Source: Mucilaginibacter sp. Bleaf8 (GTDB lineage Bacteria; Bacteroidota; Bacteroidia; Sphingobacteriales; Sphingobacteriaceae). Taken from it: DNA of 64,000 bases. Below the pieces are notes generated by a model that saw only the letters and a program-made list of their open reading frames with translations, made no database searches and had not been told where the DNA came from. The first letter of the stretch is position 1, and every line of letters begins with the position of its first letter. The stretch spans positions 806,001 to 870,000 of the forward strand of contig NZ_JAHBBK010000003.1 in assembly GCF_018390515.1 (NCBI RefSeq). Reading direction: 5' to 3'. The position numbers and the translations under genes are program-made. Below, piece after piece: positions 18,144-26,975 of the stretch.

Positions 18144-18789
18144 TACCCTGCGATTTTTACACGATTTGGCAGAGAACAATACCCGCGAATGGTTCCAGGC
18201 CAATAAAGAAAGGTTTGACGCTGCGCATGAAAATGTAACCGGTTTTGCGCGCGAGCTGATACAGGCATTAAGTAAGCTTGATCCAAGCGTAAATGCCGAT
18301 CTTGACCCGAAGAAATGCGTGATGCGTATTTACCGCGATGTTCGTTTCAGCAAGGATAAAACGCCTTATAAAACTAATATGGCTATAGGCAGGCTTACTA
18401 GTAATAAAGTACGCGAGATAGGATACTGGCTGCAGATAGAGCCCGGTAAATCTTTCATTGCAGGAGGTTACTGGATGCCCGAGAATGAGCACCTCAAAGC
18501 GATAAGGCAGGAGATTGATTACAACGCTGCAGATCTCATCGCCGTTGTTGACACACCAGAATTTAAAAAGCTGTTTGGTGCGTTCAGAGATCAGGAAAAA
18601 CTTAAAACCCTGCCTAAGGGTTATGATGCCGATAACGAGCACATTGAATTGCTAAAGCTAAAAAGCTTTATAGCCTACCGCGACCTGACCGACGATGAAC
18701 TTACCGCACCCGATGCCGTTAAAAAAATAGCCAAGCTTTGCAGTAAAATACAACCGCTCAACGTATTTTTGAACAACGCCATCAACTAA
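18130..18789 (+). CDS. DUF2461 family protein
   Basis: 219-residue soluble protein, full length for DUF2461 (TIGR02453). Family landmarks are FLHDLAENNTREWFQANKER (9-28), RIYRDVRFSKDKTPYKTN (66-83) and the GGYWMPE segment near 112. No catalytic residues are known and no signal peptide is present. The start was set by the family N-terminus and overlaps the DUF983 gene by 14 bases. Confidence 0.9.
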   Translation: MIQTDTLRFLHDLAENNTREWFQANKERFDAAHENVTGFARELIQALSKLDPSVNADLDPKKCVMRIYRDVRFSKDKTPYKTNMAIGRLTSNKVREIGYWLQIEPGKSFIAGGYWMPENEHLKAIRQEIDYNAADLIAVVDTPEFKKLFGAFRDQEKLKTLPKGYDADNEHIELLKLKSFIAYRDLTDDELTAPDAVKKIAKLCSKIQPLNVFLNNAIN

Positions 18790-18817
18790 AATTAACACAA
18801 TACCCTAATTACCCATC

Positions 18818-19627
18818 ATGAAAATAAAATACCTTTTACTGGCATCGGTGCTGTTTATGATGCTGCACTCCTGTAAGGTGCTTTCGCCTAAACAATACAA
18901 GGCCTTGGTTGCAAGCCGCGATTCACTGCAGAGCCGTACCTCTCATCTGGAAGAAGAGCTGGCCCGCTTACAGGCAGATACCGCCCGCTTACACCATGAG
19001 TTGACCGAGCTACAGCAAAATTTCAATGCCTTAAATAAAAACTACAATGCAAGCTCTACGCAGGTTAACCAGCTTTCGGGCGATTTGAAAAAACGGGAGG
19101 CTCGTCTGCGCGAGGTAGAAGATATACTGCGCAAACGTGATGAGGCAGCCAATGCCCTGCGCGATAAACTGCAAAAGGCTTTATTAGGCTTTCAGCAAAG
19201 CGGCTTAACCGTTGATATCCGGAACGGTAAGGTATATGTATCCCTGACCGATAAACTGCTTTTCCCGTCGGGCAGTATCGTGATTGATGAGAAAGGCAAG
19301 CAAGCATTGAAACAGCTGGCCGAAGTAATGAACAAGGAAGCGGATATCAATATGTCGGTTGAAGGGCATACGGATAACCAGCGCGTAGTAAACTTGGGCC
19401 AGATTAAAGACAACTGGGATTTGAGCGTACTGCGTGCCACATCAGTTACCCGTTACCTTACCGAGGTAGAAAAAGTAGCGCCACAACGCTTAACTGCTAC
19501 CGGTAAAGGCGAGTTCCAACCGGTTGATCCTGCTAACACTCCCGAAGCACGTGCTAAGAACCGCCGTATTGAGATTGTGCTTACGCCAAAGCTCGACGAG
19601 TTGTATAACCTGATTAATAATAAATAA
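18818..19627 (+). CDS. OmpA-family lipoprotein with coiled coil
   Basis: 269 residues. Lipobox LHSC puts the acylated cysteine at residue 19. Residues 30-115 are a long heptad-rich coiled coil, followed by an OmpA_C domain (about 135-260) whose SVEGHTDNQ motif (around 181-189) and NRRIEIVL C-terminal strand mark peptidoglycan (diaminopimelate) binding. Predicted role: an outer- or inner-membrane-anchored tether between envelope and peptidoglycan. Ends in front of a strong terminator. Confidence 0.92.
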   Translation: MKIKYLLLASVLFMMLHSCKVLSPKQYKALVASRDSLQSRTSHLEEELARLQADTARLHHELTELQQNFNALNKNYNASSTQVNQLSGDLKKREARLREVEDILRKRDEAANALRDKLQKALLGFQQSGLTVDIRNGKVYVSLTDKLLFPSGSIVIDEKGKQALKQLAEVMNKEADINMSVEGHTDNQRVVNLGQIKDNWDLSVLRATSVTRYLTEVEKVAPQRLTATGKGEFQPVDPANTPEARAKNRRIEIVLTPKLDELYNLINNK

Positions 19628-19672
19628 TCAGCAATGGTGATTTATTATTGAATAAGATAAATTTCTAACTTT

Positions 19673-19705
19673 AAAAGCCCTTTAGCTTCAAGCTAAAGGG
19701 CTTTT
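19673..19705 (+). terminator. Rho-independent terminator after the OmpA lipoprotein
   Basis: A perfect 14-bp stem (19673-19686 with 19692-19705) around the loop TTCAA, ending in TTTT and followed by more T. Confidence 0.85.
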
Positions 19706-19722
19706 GTTTTAAATTAAGCCCT

Positions 19723-20481
19723 ATGAAAACTTACGCCATCATTTCCGACATTCACGGCAATTCATTGGCCTTACAGGCGGTTTTAAATGATATTAGTACA
19801 CGCAGTATAGATACGATCATTAATCTGGGCGATCATGTATTTGGAGCCTTGGAGCCGGAGGTAACTGCCGGAATACTAGGCCAGCACCCGATGCTATGCA
19901 TCAGTGGCAATACCGACCGCGAGATATTGGAGAGTTTTGAAAAGCCATCCGCCAAAGAAAATATGGACCGGGTGAAATCCTTATTATCAAACCAAACGCT
20001 CGATTGGCTAAAAGGCCTTCCTAAAACGGCAACCTGCGATGGGGTATTCTTTGTATGCCATGGTACGCCCGAAAGCGATGACGCGTATTTGCTGGAAGAA
20101 GTAACCGCCCAGGGCGTATTTGTTTATAATGATGATGTGCTGGTAGAGAAGACGAAGCATATTCAGGAGCGCATCATTTTATGCGGGCACTCGCACGTAA
20201 ACCGGGTAATATACCTTTCGAACGGAAAGATTATTCTTAATCCCGGCAGTGTTGGCTTGCCCGCCTATTTGGGTACAGGCGAGCACCGGTTTGCCATGGA
20301 GTCCATGACGCCGCATGCTAAATATGCCATAGTGCAGGTAGATGGTGAATCTATGAATATAGAGCAGGTACACTGCACTTACAACTGGCAGCAGGCATCG
20401 GCCAGTGCAAAAGCAAACGGCAGCGAAAAATGGTCGCAATTCCTGCTACACGGCCGTATGCCGAAGGACTTAAGAGTATAG
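19723..20481 (+). CDS. Calcineurin-like metallophosphoesterase
   Basis: 252-residue cytosolic protein of the YfcE/MJ0936-like group. Metal-binding motifs run in order: SDIHGN (8-13), GDHVFG (36-41), GNTD (66-69; usually GNHD), CHGTP (near 113) and GHSH (near 155). The group includes nucleotide and cyclic-nucleotide phosphodiesterases; the substrate cannot be told here. Single gene between a terminator and a heptamer-repeat element. Confidence 0.9.
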   Translation: MKTYAIISDIHGNSLALQAVLNDISTRSIDTIINLGDHVFGALEPEVTAGILGQHPMLCISGNTDREILESFEKPSAKENMDRVKSLLSNQTLDWLKGLPKTATCDGVFFVCHGTPESDDAYLLEEVTAQGVFVYNDDVLVEKTKHIQERIILCGHSHVNRVIYLSNGKIILNPGSVGLPAYLGTGEHRFAMESMTPHAKYAIVQVDGESMNIEQVHCTYNWQQASASAKANGSEKWSQFLLHGRMPKDLRV

Positions 20482-20483
20482 AG

Positions 20484-20580
20484 GGAAGAGCCAAGAGATA
20501 AGAAACAAGAGCTAAGAATCAGGAATTAAGATTACAATCTCTACTTTAATTCTGCCTTTCTCGGCTCTTGCTTCTGAAGT
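20484..20580. repeat. Degenerate heptamer repeat element, arranged as an imperfect inverted repeat
   Basis: From 20484 to 20532 seven consecutive 7-base units follow the pattern NYAAGAR: GGAAGAG, CCAAGAG, ATAAGAA, ACAAGAG, CTAAGAA, TCAGGAA, TTAAGAT. The right part (about 20540-20577) carries related units on the opposite strand, such as GCAAGAG and CCGAGAA read in reverse. It fills the gap between the convergent phosphoesterase and rfbC genes and could act as a transcript end or a slippage-prone spacer. Confidence 0.65.
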
Positions 20581-20583
20581 TTA

Positions 20584-21132
20584 CTAAAACGGGCTGTTGA
20601 AATCGGCAAAAGCAGGCAACACCTGGTCTTTGGCCGAAAGCACAATGTCGCGCTCATCTACACCCCAGCCAATAGCTATAGCAGGGTCATTCCAGATCAC
20701 GCCTATTTCCGAAGCTTTATCGTAAAAGTTGGTTACCTTGTACGTAAATAAGGTGTTATCTTCCAGGGTTACAAAGCCGTGCAAAAAGCCGGGAGGTATC
20801 CAAAGCTGTTTATGGTTATCGCCGGTTAGTTCAACCGTTACATGTTGTCCGTAGGTTGGCGAGCTTTTGCGGATGTCTAACGCTATATCCAATACACGCC
20901 CTTGCAGTACGCGTACTAATTTACCTTGCGCAAACGGTGGCGCCTGGCCGTGCAGACCTCTTAACGCTCCCTTGTGCGAAAAAGATTGGTTGTCTTGCAC
21001 AAACTCGGCATCAATCCCAGCTTCCTTAAACTTAATTTTGTTGTAGCTTTCGTAAAAATAACCCCTGTCATCAGGGAAAATTCGCGGCTCTATAATCAGC
21101 AAGCCTTCAATGGCGGTTTGGGTAATGTTCAT
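20584..21132 (-). CDS. rfbC: dTDP-4-dehydrorhamnose 3,5-epimerase
   Basis: 182-residue cupin, full length for RmlC. Converts dTDP-4-keto-6-deoxyglucose to dTDP-4-keto-rhamnose for surface polysaccharides. Visible landmarks: FPDDRGYFYESY (18-29), NQSFSHKGALRGLHGQ (48-63, with the catalytic His in LRGLH; most family members read LRGLHYQ), IPPGFLHGF (112-120) and the FTYKVTNFYDK segment with the catalytic Tyr. No rmlA, rmlB or rmlD lies nearby, so the pathway is split across the chromosome. It follows the DUF4286 gene by 6 bases on the same strand and is probably co-transcribed. Confidence 0.94.
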   Translation of the reverse strand: MNITQTAIEGLLIIEPRIFPDDRGYFYESYNKIKFKEAGIDAEFVQDNQSFSHKGALRGLHGQAPPFAQGKLVRVLQGRVLDIALDIRKSSPTYGQHVTVELTGDNHKQLWIPPGFLHGFVTLEDNTLFTYKVTNFYDKASEIGVIWNDPAIAIGWGVDERDIVLSAKDQVLPAFADFNSPF

Positions 21133-21138
21133 GGGGGC

Positions 21139-21438
21139 TTATAATTCTTGCATCAGGCTGTTAAACAAAACATAACGATTTTCGAACTGCTGGTGATGCC
21201 GTATGTGTAACTGCTGGGCATATTGAGCTACAAACTCCTGGTAACGGTTAATATCGGGCGTAAGGTACTGTATGCAGTAAGTAACACCTTCGTTAGGCGA
21301 ATCCAGTACCGCCAGTATTTTGTAAGATTCAAAGCAGCCGGTTTTAATTACCGCCGGTATATGTTCCTCTTTCATCCATTGCAGCCATTGCTGATGAACG
21401 GCTTCTTCCACCACGAAGGTTTCGTTATAAATAATCAT
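21139..21438 (-). CDS. DUF4286 family protein
   Basis: 99-residue soluble protein matching DUF4286, a ferredoxin-like small family common in Bacteroidota. Typical start MIIYNETFVVEE and the middle WMKEEHIPAV segment are present. Function unknown. Its own -7 box lies 5 bases upstream (21444-21451), and it precedes rfbC by 6 bases. Confidence 0.88.
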   Translation of the reverse strand: MIIYNETFVVEEAVHQQWLQWMKEEHIPAVIKTGCFESYKILAVLDSPNEGVTYCIQYLTPDINRYQEFVAQYAQQLHIRHHQQFENRYVLFNSLMQEL

Positions 21439-21443
21439 TCTTA

Positions 21444-21451
21444 CAAAAATA
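21444..21451 (-). promoter_or_regulatory. -7 box directly before DUF4286
   Basis: On the minus strand TATTTTTG matches TAnnTTTG and ends 5 bases before the ATG. No -33 TTTG is evident. Confidence 0.45.
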
Positions 21452-21455
21452 GAAA

Positions 21456-23276
21456 TTAAGATGAGGTATCGGGCTGGTCGCCACGCAATATTCTAAAATG
21501 CTTGCGGGCTTCATTGATCCATATACTGCCCGGATAATCGGTAATGATTTTTTGGTAATAAGTTTTGGCAGCTTCCTTATCATTCAGCTGGTTCTCATAC
21601 AAATCAGCCAGCATAAATACGGCATCATCGGCCCAGAGTCCGCCGCTATGTTCGTCGGCAATCTTTTTAAGCGGAGCCACTGCCCCGGCATAATTTTTTT
21701 GCTGAATAAAGATACGCGCTTTAGCCATCATAATATCATCAGTAAGCGTATTGCCAGGATACTTTTGATCAATACTGTCCAGAGTAAGTAACGCTTTATC
21801 GGGCTGTTCTGCAAAAATAAGCAGGTCGGCACGGGCATACATTTTCAGCGCCTTGCCGGCGGTATCCAATTGCGTATTATCAGCTATCAGCAACGACAGG
21901 TTAAGCGCATCATTGGCAATTAATTGGGAGGTAGCCGCTTTCAGTACATCCAACTGGCCTTTGGCCCAGCTAAAATCGCCGGTATAGTAGGCCAGCTTGG
22001 CATTGCGGTAGTTGGCATCCTGCGCCATGGGCGTACCCGGATAAGCCTTTTCAACCTGGCTGTAGGTAAGCGTAGCTTCCCAGGGCTGGTGGTTCATCAG
22101 GTACACATCGCCCAAATCCAGCTTGCAGCCCGACAGTAATTGCGGGCGCAACCCGCTGATGGCAACGGCCTCTTCGAGCAGCTTTTGTGCTTCGGGCAAC
22201 TTGTGCAATTTGTAGGCCTGCAGGTTAGCCAGCTTTTGCATGGCAAAGGCAGTGCTGCTGGTTCGGCCAAATTCGTTCAGCAGGTCTATATAATCTTTCT
22301 CCAGGCTAAGTAAATCGGCCTGCACATATTTTCCGGCAGTGATTTTTAAGTTTTTGGTATTGATGAGTTCAATTTTTGAGGGGATGTACAGCTCATCCTG
22401 CCGGGTATTTTTGGTAAGCAGGTATTCATATCCCCGTATAGCTGCATCGTAAGCACCGTTCGAGGTCAGTGTGCGGCACAGTTCAAAAATATCGCTACCA
22501 TTGTTGTTGGTTTGCCGGCGGTTTAAAGCCAGCGCCTGGTTAAGTGCCTGGTCGTATTCTTTTTGTTGCAGGTACTGCCAGGTTAGCAGGTTGGTATATA
22601 TAATTTGCTGCGGGTCTTTTTGCAGGCGTTTCAGTAAAGCCGAGCGCAACATAGCATAGTCGGCCTCACCTTCATATAACGAGGCTAACGTATTTTGTGC
22701 CTGGTTAAGATACAGCGGGTTTTCGGGCAAAAAGTTAAGGTACTCCTCAGTTAAAGCTACCTTATCGCGTTTGTAACGGTACAGGCTAATCAGTTCATTA
22801 CCAAATAAGCGGTCGTTACGCAATACTTTGCGCCCCTGCTCAAAGGTTTTAATGGCATACACGGCATTATCACTCCGGTAAAACTGCATAGCCAATGAGG
22901 CAATAGCATTTTGTTCAGGTTGCAGGTTTTTAATCAGCTCCTCATACAGCGGATTGGCCTTGTCGGGCTGGCCTTGCTGTGTATATATGCGGCCCATGCT
23001 CAGCACATACAGTGCATCGCCAGGGTGCTTGCGCATGGCTTTCTTGGTGATGCTTTCGGCCTCATCAAATTTTTTAAGATCAAGCAGGCTGGTTACGTAT
23101 TGGGGGTAATAGGTTTCATTGTCTTGCCGGTATAGCTTCTGGTAAATATCAAACGCTTTTTGTAATTCGCCGTTGGTGCGATACTGGTAGGCAAGCTGCA
23201 AATCATTATTTTGGGCAAACGTTTGGGTAAGGCCTAACAGGCAAACGATTAGAATCAAAAATAATCTGCACTTCAT
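21456..23276 (-). CDS. Exported TPR-repeat protein
   Basis: 606 residues from the ATG at 23276, which begins a clear signal peptide (MKCRLFLILIVCLLGLTQTFAQ); an in-frame ATG at 23330 would place 18 residues before it and would lie upstream of the -7 box. The body is tetratricopeptide repeats throughout, with units such as LQLAYQYRTNGELQKAFDIY near the N-terminus and YENQLNDKEAAKTYYQKIIT near the C-terminus. Such proteins act as periplasmic or outer-membrane scaffolds, for instance for gliding or secretion parts; no partner can be named. Ends with an FRILRGDQPDTSS tail. Confidence 0.88.
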   Translation of the reverse strand: MKCRLFLILIVCLLGLTQTFAQNNDLQLAYQYRTNGELQKAFDIYQKLYRQDNETYYPQYVTSLLDLKKFDEAESITKKAMRKHPGDALYVLSMGRIYTQQGQPDKANPLYEELIKNLQPEQNAIASLAMQFYRSDNAVYAIKTFEQGRKVLRNDRLFGNELISLYRYKRDKVALTEEYLNFLPENPLYLNQAQNTLASLYEGEADYAMLRSALLKRLQKDPQQIIYTNLLTWQYLQQKEYDQALNQALALNRRQTNNNGSDIFELCRTLTSNGAYDAAIRGYEYLLTKNTRQDELYIPSKIELINTKNLKITAGKYVQADLLSLEKDYIDLLNEFGRTSSTAFAMQKLANLQAYKLHKLPEAQKLLEEAVAISGLRPQLLSGCKLDLGDVYLMNHQPWEATLTYSQVEKAYPGTPMAQDANYRNAKLAYYTGDFSWAKGQLDVLKAATSQLIANDALNLSLLIADNTQLDTAGKALKMYARADLLIFAEQPDKALLTLDSIDQKYPGNTLTDDIMMAKARIFIQQKNYAGAVAPLKKIADEHSGGLWADDAVFMLADLYENQLNDKEAAKTYYQKIITDYPGSIWINEARKHFRILRGDQPDTSS

Positions 23277-23282
23277 TTTATT

Positions 23283-23290
23283 CAAAAATA
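23283..23290 (-). promoter_or_regulatory. -7 box directly before the TPR gene
   Basis: On the minus strand TATTTTTG matches TAnnTTTG and ends 6 bases before the chosen ATG at 23276, which supports that start over the longer one. Confidence 0.45.
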
Positions 23291-23431
23291 ACCAATTAAA
23301 CTTAATATAATGTGCAATTTCGTGCGGCATTAGTTCTTAAACTAACGGGTAAAATTGTAGTGACATTACCTGCGGCTTAATGAAAATTAGCTAATTTGAC
23401 CTGAATTGATAACCGGGCGTTTGTAATAAAC

Positions 23432-25321
23432 ATGTTAAACCGCATTAAATTTTTACTGGTTCCTGTACTGCTGCTTGCGCTGTTTTCATGTAAGCAGGAA
23501 ACCGTGCGGCAAATTCCCGTACGCGATTTCTTTAAGACACCAGAAAAAAGCTTCTTCAAAATATCGCCTGACGGCAGATACGTATCTTACCTGAAACCTT
23601 ACCAGGACAGGCAAAACCTGTTTGTACAATCATTAGCTGATGGTAAGGAGCAAAGGGTTACCTCATTTACCGACTATCCCGTACGCGATTACTTCTGGAC
23701 TTATAATAACCAACTGGTGTTTAGCCAGGATGTGATAGCTACCGACCAGTTTAAGCTTTATGCCCTTGATATAAATACCCTTAAACTGCGGAACCTGATT
23801 ACCCAAAGCCAGGTCAAGCTGCATTTGCTTAACCGTAATCCGCAACAGCCCAATATTATTACGGTTAGTATGAATAAGCGCAACCCCGGCGTATTTGATG
23901 TGTACCAGTTAAATATCAATACCGGCAGGCTTGAATTGTACATCGCCAATCCGGGTAATATCACTGAATGGTTTCCGGATGATGATGGTAAGATCCGTCT
24001 GGCTAAAGCATCAGACGGGGTGGATAATACCATCCTGTACCGGCCTACAGAGCAGTCGCCGTTTAAACCCGTCATCAAGAATAATTTTAAGAATTCGGTT
24101 AGCCCTATCGCATTTACCGGCAAGGGTGCCAATTTCTATGCCCTTTCAAACATAAACCGCGATAAAACAGCACTGGTGGAAATTAATGCTGCTACAGGGA
24201 AGGAAGAGCGGGTAATTTATACTACCGATAAGGCGGATATTCTGGAAGTAGGCTATTCGCGAAAACGGCATATTATAGAGTACGCAGGCTGGGACGATGC
24301 CAAGCCGCATAAGTATTACCTGGATAGCAATGCCAGTCATGTTTACAGCGATCTTAAATCGAAACTGAAAGGCAGCGTTATAAAAATTATAGACCGGGAT
24401 AGCAGCAGCAAAAAGTTTATCATCAACACCTACTCCGATCGTAACCCCGGCTCTTTTTATTTATACGAAAGTGAGAACGGCAAATTGAGCCAATTGGGTA
24501 ATATCAACTCCAGCATCGGCGCTGATGAGCTGTGTGCAATGCAGCCGGTATCCTACAAAGCGGCCGACGGCTTGGTTATCAACGGCTATCTTACCTTGCC
24601 GAAAGGGAAAAAGGCTGTTAACCTGCCGGTGGTGGTAATGCCGCATAACGGTCCCTGGAACCGTAATTATTGGGGATACAGTGCCGAAGTGCAGTTTTTG
24701 GCCAACCGTGGCTATGCTGTTTTTCAGATGAATTACAGGGGATCAACCGGTTATGGCAAAGCTTTTTACAGTGCCGGTTTTAAACAGGTAGGCGGTAAAA
24801 TTCAAACCGATATACAAGATGGCGTAAAGTGGTTAACAGCACGTAAAATTGCCGACCCTAAAAAAGTTGCCTTATTTGGTGGCGGTTTCGGCGGGTTCTC
24901 GGCTTTGTATGGCGTGTCATTTCACCCTGAACTCTATAACTGTGCTATTGTACAATATGGGCTCATCAACTTTTTTACCTACATTAAAGATGCGCCGCCA
25001 TTTGTGAAACCCTACCTGCAAATGACTTATGAAATGGTGGGCAACCCCGAAACGGATGCCAGTCAGCTAAGAGCCATATCGCCGGTATTTCATGCCGATA
25101 AGATTAACAAGCCGCTACTGATTTTCCAGGGCGCTAAAGATCCGCGTGCCAATATAAGCGAGCTCAACCAGTTTGTGCGCGAGCTGCGTAAACGCAATGT
25201 GCCGGTTAAGTATGTGCTGAAAGAAAACGAGCGTACTTTTTTCAGAAGCGAGCATAACCGTATGGAAATGTATGCCGAAATAGAGAAGTTTTTAGACAAC
25301 AACCTCAAGGTTAAACCTTAA
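23432..25321 (+). CDS. S9 (prolyl oligopeptidase-like) lipoprotein lacking catalytic Ser and His
   Basis: 629 residues. Lipoprotein signal with lipobox LFSC (Cys20). Residues 30-370 form a degenerate beta-propeller of the DPP4/acylaminoacyl-peptidase type; residues 380-629 are an alpha/beta-hydrolase domain (PVVVMPHNGPW, NYRGSTGYG). The nucleophile elbow, normally GxSxGG, reads G483-G-G485-F-G-G, so Ser is Gly. The acid D570 (GAKDPRAN) is kept, but the His of the usual EGHGF is T602 (ERTFF). The fold is intact and the frame unbroken, so this looks like a maintained pseudo-enzyme, perhaps a peptide-binding or sensory protein. It precedes a histidine kinase by 10 bases and may work with it. Confidence 0.88.
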   Translation: MLNRIKFLLVPVLLLALFSCKQETVRQIPVRDFFKTPEKSFFKISPDGRYVSYLKPYQDRQNLFVQSLADGKEQRVTSFTDYPVRDYFWTYNNQLVFSQDVIATDQFKLYALDINTLKLRNLITQSQVKLHLLNRNPQQPNIITVSMNKRNPGVFDVYQLNINTGRLELYIANPGNITEWFPDDDGKIRLAKASDGVDNTILYRPTEQSPFKPVIKNNFKNSVSPIAFTGKGANFYALSNINRDKTALVEINAATGKEERVIYTTDKADILEVGYSRKRHIIEYAGWDDAKPHKYYLDSNASHVYSDLKSKLKGSVIKIIDRDSSSKKFIINTYSDRNPGSFYLYESENGKLSQLGNINSSIGADELCAMQPVSYKAADGLVINGYLTLPKGKKAVNLPVVVMPHNGPWNRNYWGYSAEVQFLANRGYAVFQMNYRGSTGYGKAFYSAGFKQVGGKIQTDIQDGVKWLTARKIADPKKVALFGGGFGGFSALYGVSFHPELYNCAIVQYGLINFFTYIKDAPPFVKPYLQMTYEMVGNPETDASQLRAISPVFHADKINKPLLIFQGAKDPRANISELNQFVRELRKRNVPVKYVLKENERTFFRSEHNRMEMYAEIEKFLDNNLKVKP

Positions 25322-25331
25322 GGCCCAAGTT

Positions 25332-26972
25332 ATGGAAGCGCCCAAAACAGTTTATCAGAAAAACTTTTCGCTTATTGCGGCTTTCCTGGTATTGATTTCC
25401 ATTACCCTGGTGGTGGCTTTGGTAATTGCCTACAACCTGACGTCTAAATATGTAGAAAGCGAGTTCGCATCCAAAAAGATTGATGTACTGGAGCAAACTA
25501 TTAAACCATACAACGAATTTTTTCAAAACCGTATTCCCGAGATTACGTCCTACCAGGGCTTTTTGGATTCGGCATCAGCAGCTAATTATGCCGATTCCGT
25601 TTTTCGGGATTATGCTTTTGTAAAGCGTATTGTTTTTCATGAAATCGCTATTGGCAGTCAGCCTGGTCAGCCGCAGGAGTACAGGCGGTTAAGCATATCC
25701 GACAAATCGGTGTATCTGTTTAAGCCTAAACGAAGCCGCATACAAGGCATTAAAATCATGGGCGACCCTGGTGATGATTTCAGGCATATGGCAGGCAAGT
25801 TCAGTAACTACATTAACCAGGCCGATACCAGTCGCATACCCGGACAGGACGAGATATATAAAACCTTTTATGATGTAAAGCCCAGCAAAATAAGCTATCT
25901 GAACATACCCCGGCGCGAGGAGCTGAAGATATACCGCGAAATGCTGCAAACCGGCGGATCGCCTGTGTTCTACAAACAGAACATGATGACCTTCATGCTC
26001 GACCCGTTTGCTATTCGCATTAAAAACACGCAGCCCGAACTTTATCAGCAAATCGCTATCCGGCCGGTGGTGTATGATCCGCTGAATGATGATGCGGATA
26101 CCATTATAACAGAGGTAGCTTTCCCCGGTGCTTTTGCCGATTATAAGCTTTATTTCCAATCAGCCCGTAACCACTTAAACGCCGAGATCAATCGCCGTTT
26201 TATGCCTACAGGGGCCATTGTGTTATTGATCTATATATGCTTAGTAATTATCGGCTGGCTTATTTATCGTAACCTGAATACCAACCTGAAGCTTTTTAAA
26301 CTGCAGTACGATTTTATTAACAACTTTACCCACGAGTTTAAAACGCCGGTAAGCGTTATCAAAATTGCCGGGTCGAACCTGCGGGGAGATGGCGAACTCA
26401 GCGAAAGGCAGCGTAAGCATTACGGAAAAATACTGGACGAAGAGGCCGACAAGTTGAACGAGTTGATGAACAAGCTGCTATCGTTTACCCAGATTGAGAA
26501 TCGCTCCATTAAAATCAATAAAGAAGAAGTAAACATTGAGCAGTTTGTGCAGAAGTATATCAATACCTTCCGTATCAAATATCCCGACTTTAAGCTGAAT
26601 TATGCGGTAAACGATGTTGCCGGCTTTTACACCGATCCGGTGTTGCTGGGCAGTATTTTTCAGAACCTGATTGAGAATGCCTATAAATATTCAAACCCCG
26701 ATCAGAAAGAACTGTTTATTAGCATTTACTACGATAAACACTATATTGTGTTTTCTTTTGCGGATAAGGGAATAGGCATACCGCATAAAGAAATAGATAA
26801 TATTTTTAAGAAGTTTTACCGTATTGAAAACCAGTACAACCAAAATGGCAGCGTTGGCCTGGGCTTGGCATTTTGCAAAGAACTGGCTAACTTTATGAAC
26901 GGAGATATACAGGTAAAAAGCAAAGTAAATGAAGGGTCGGAGTTTATAGTTACGCTACCCTACGAAAACTGA
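25332..26972 (+). CDS. Sensor histidine kinase
   Basis: 546 residues. A helix at about 14-37, a periplasmic sensor region of some 240 residues with no known domain that I recognise, a second helix at about 293-314, then HisKA with the phospho-acceptor H334 (FTHEFKTPVS) and a HATPase_c domain with N box (QNLIENAYKYSN), G1 (ADKGIGI) and G2 (GLGLAFCKEL). No HAMP domain is evident. It starts 10 bases after the S9-like lipoprotein and ends 3 bases before its response regulator, so the three form a likely signalling unit. Confidence 0.94.
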   Translation: MEAPKTVYQKNFSLIAAFLVLISITLVVALVIAYNLTSKYVESEFASKKIDVLEQTIKPYNEFFQNRIPEITSYQGFLDSASAANYADSVFRDYAFVKRIVFHEIAIGSQPGQPQEYRRLSISDKSVYLFKPKRSRIQGIKIMGDPGDDFRHMAGKFSNYINQADTSRIPGQDEIYKTFYDVKPSKISYLNIPRREELKIYREMLQTGGSPVFYKQNMMTFMLDPFAIRIKNTQPELYQQIAIRPVVYDPLNDDADTIITEVAFPGAFADYKLYFQSARNHLNAEINRRFMPTGAIVLLIYICLVIIGWLIYRNLNTNLKLFKLQYDFINNFTHEFKTPVSVIKIAGSNLRGDGELSERQRKHYGKILDEEADKLNELMNKLLSFTQIENRSIKINKEEVNIEQFVQKYINTFRIKYPDFKLNYAVNDVAGFYTDPVLLGSIFQNLIENAYKYSNPDQKELFISIYYDKHYIVFSFADKGIGIPHKEIDNIFKKFYRIENQYNQNGSVGLGLAFCKELANFMNGDIQVKSKVNEGSEFIVTLPYEN

Positions 26973-26975
26973 AAC

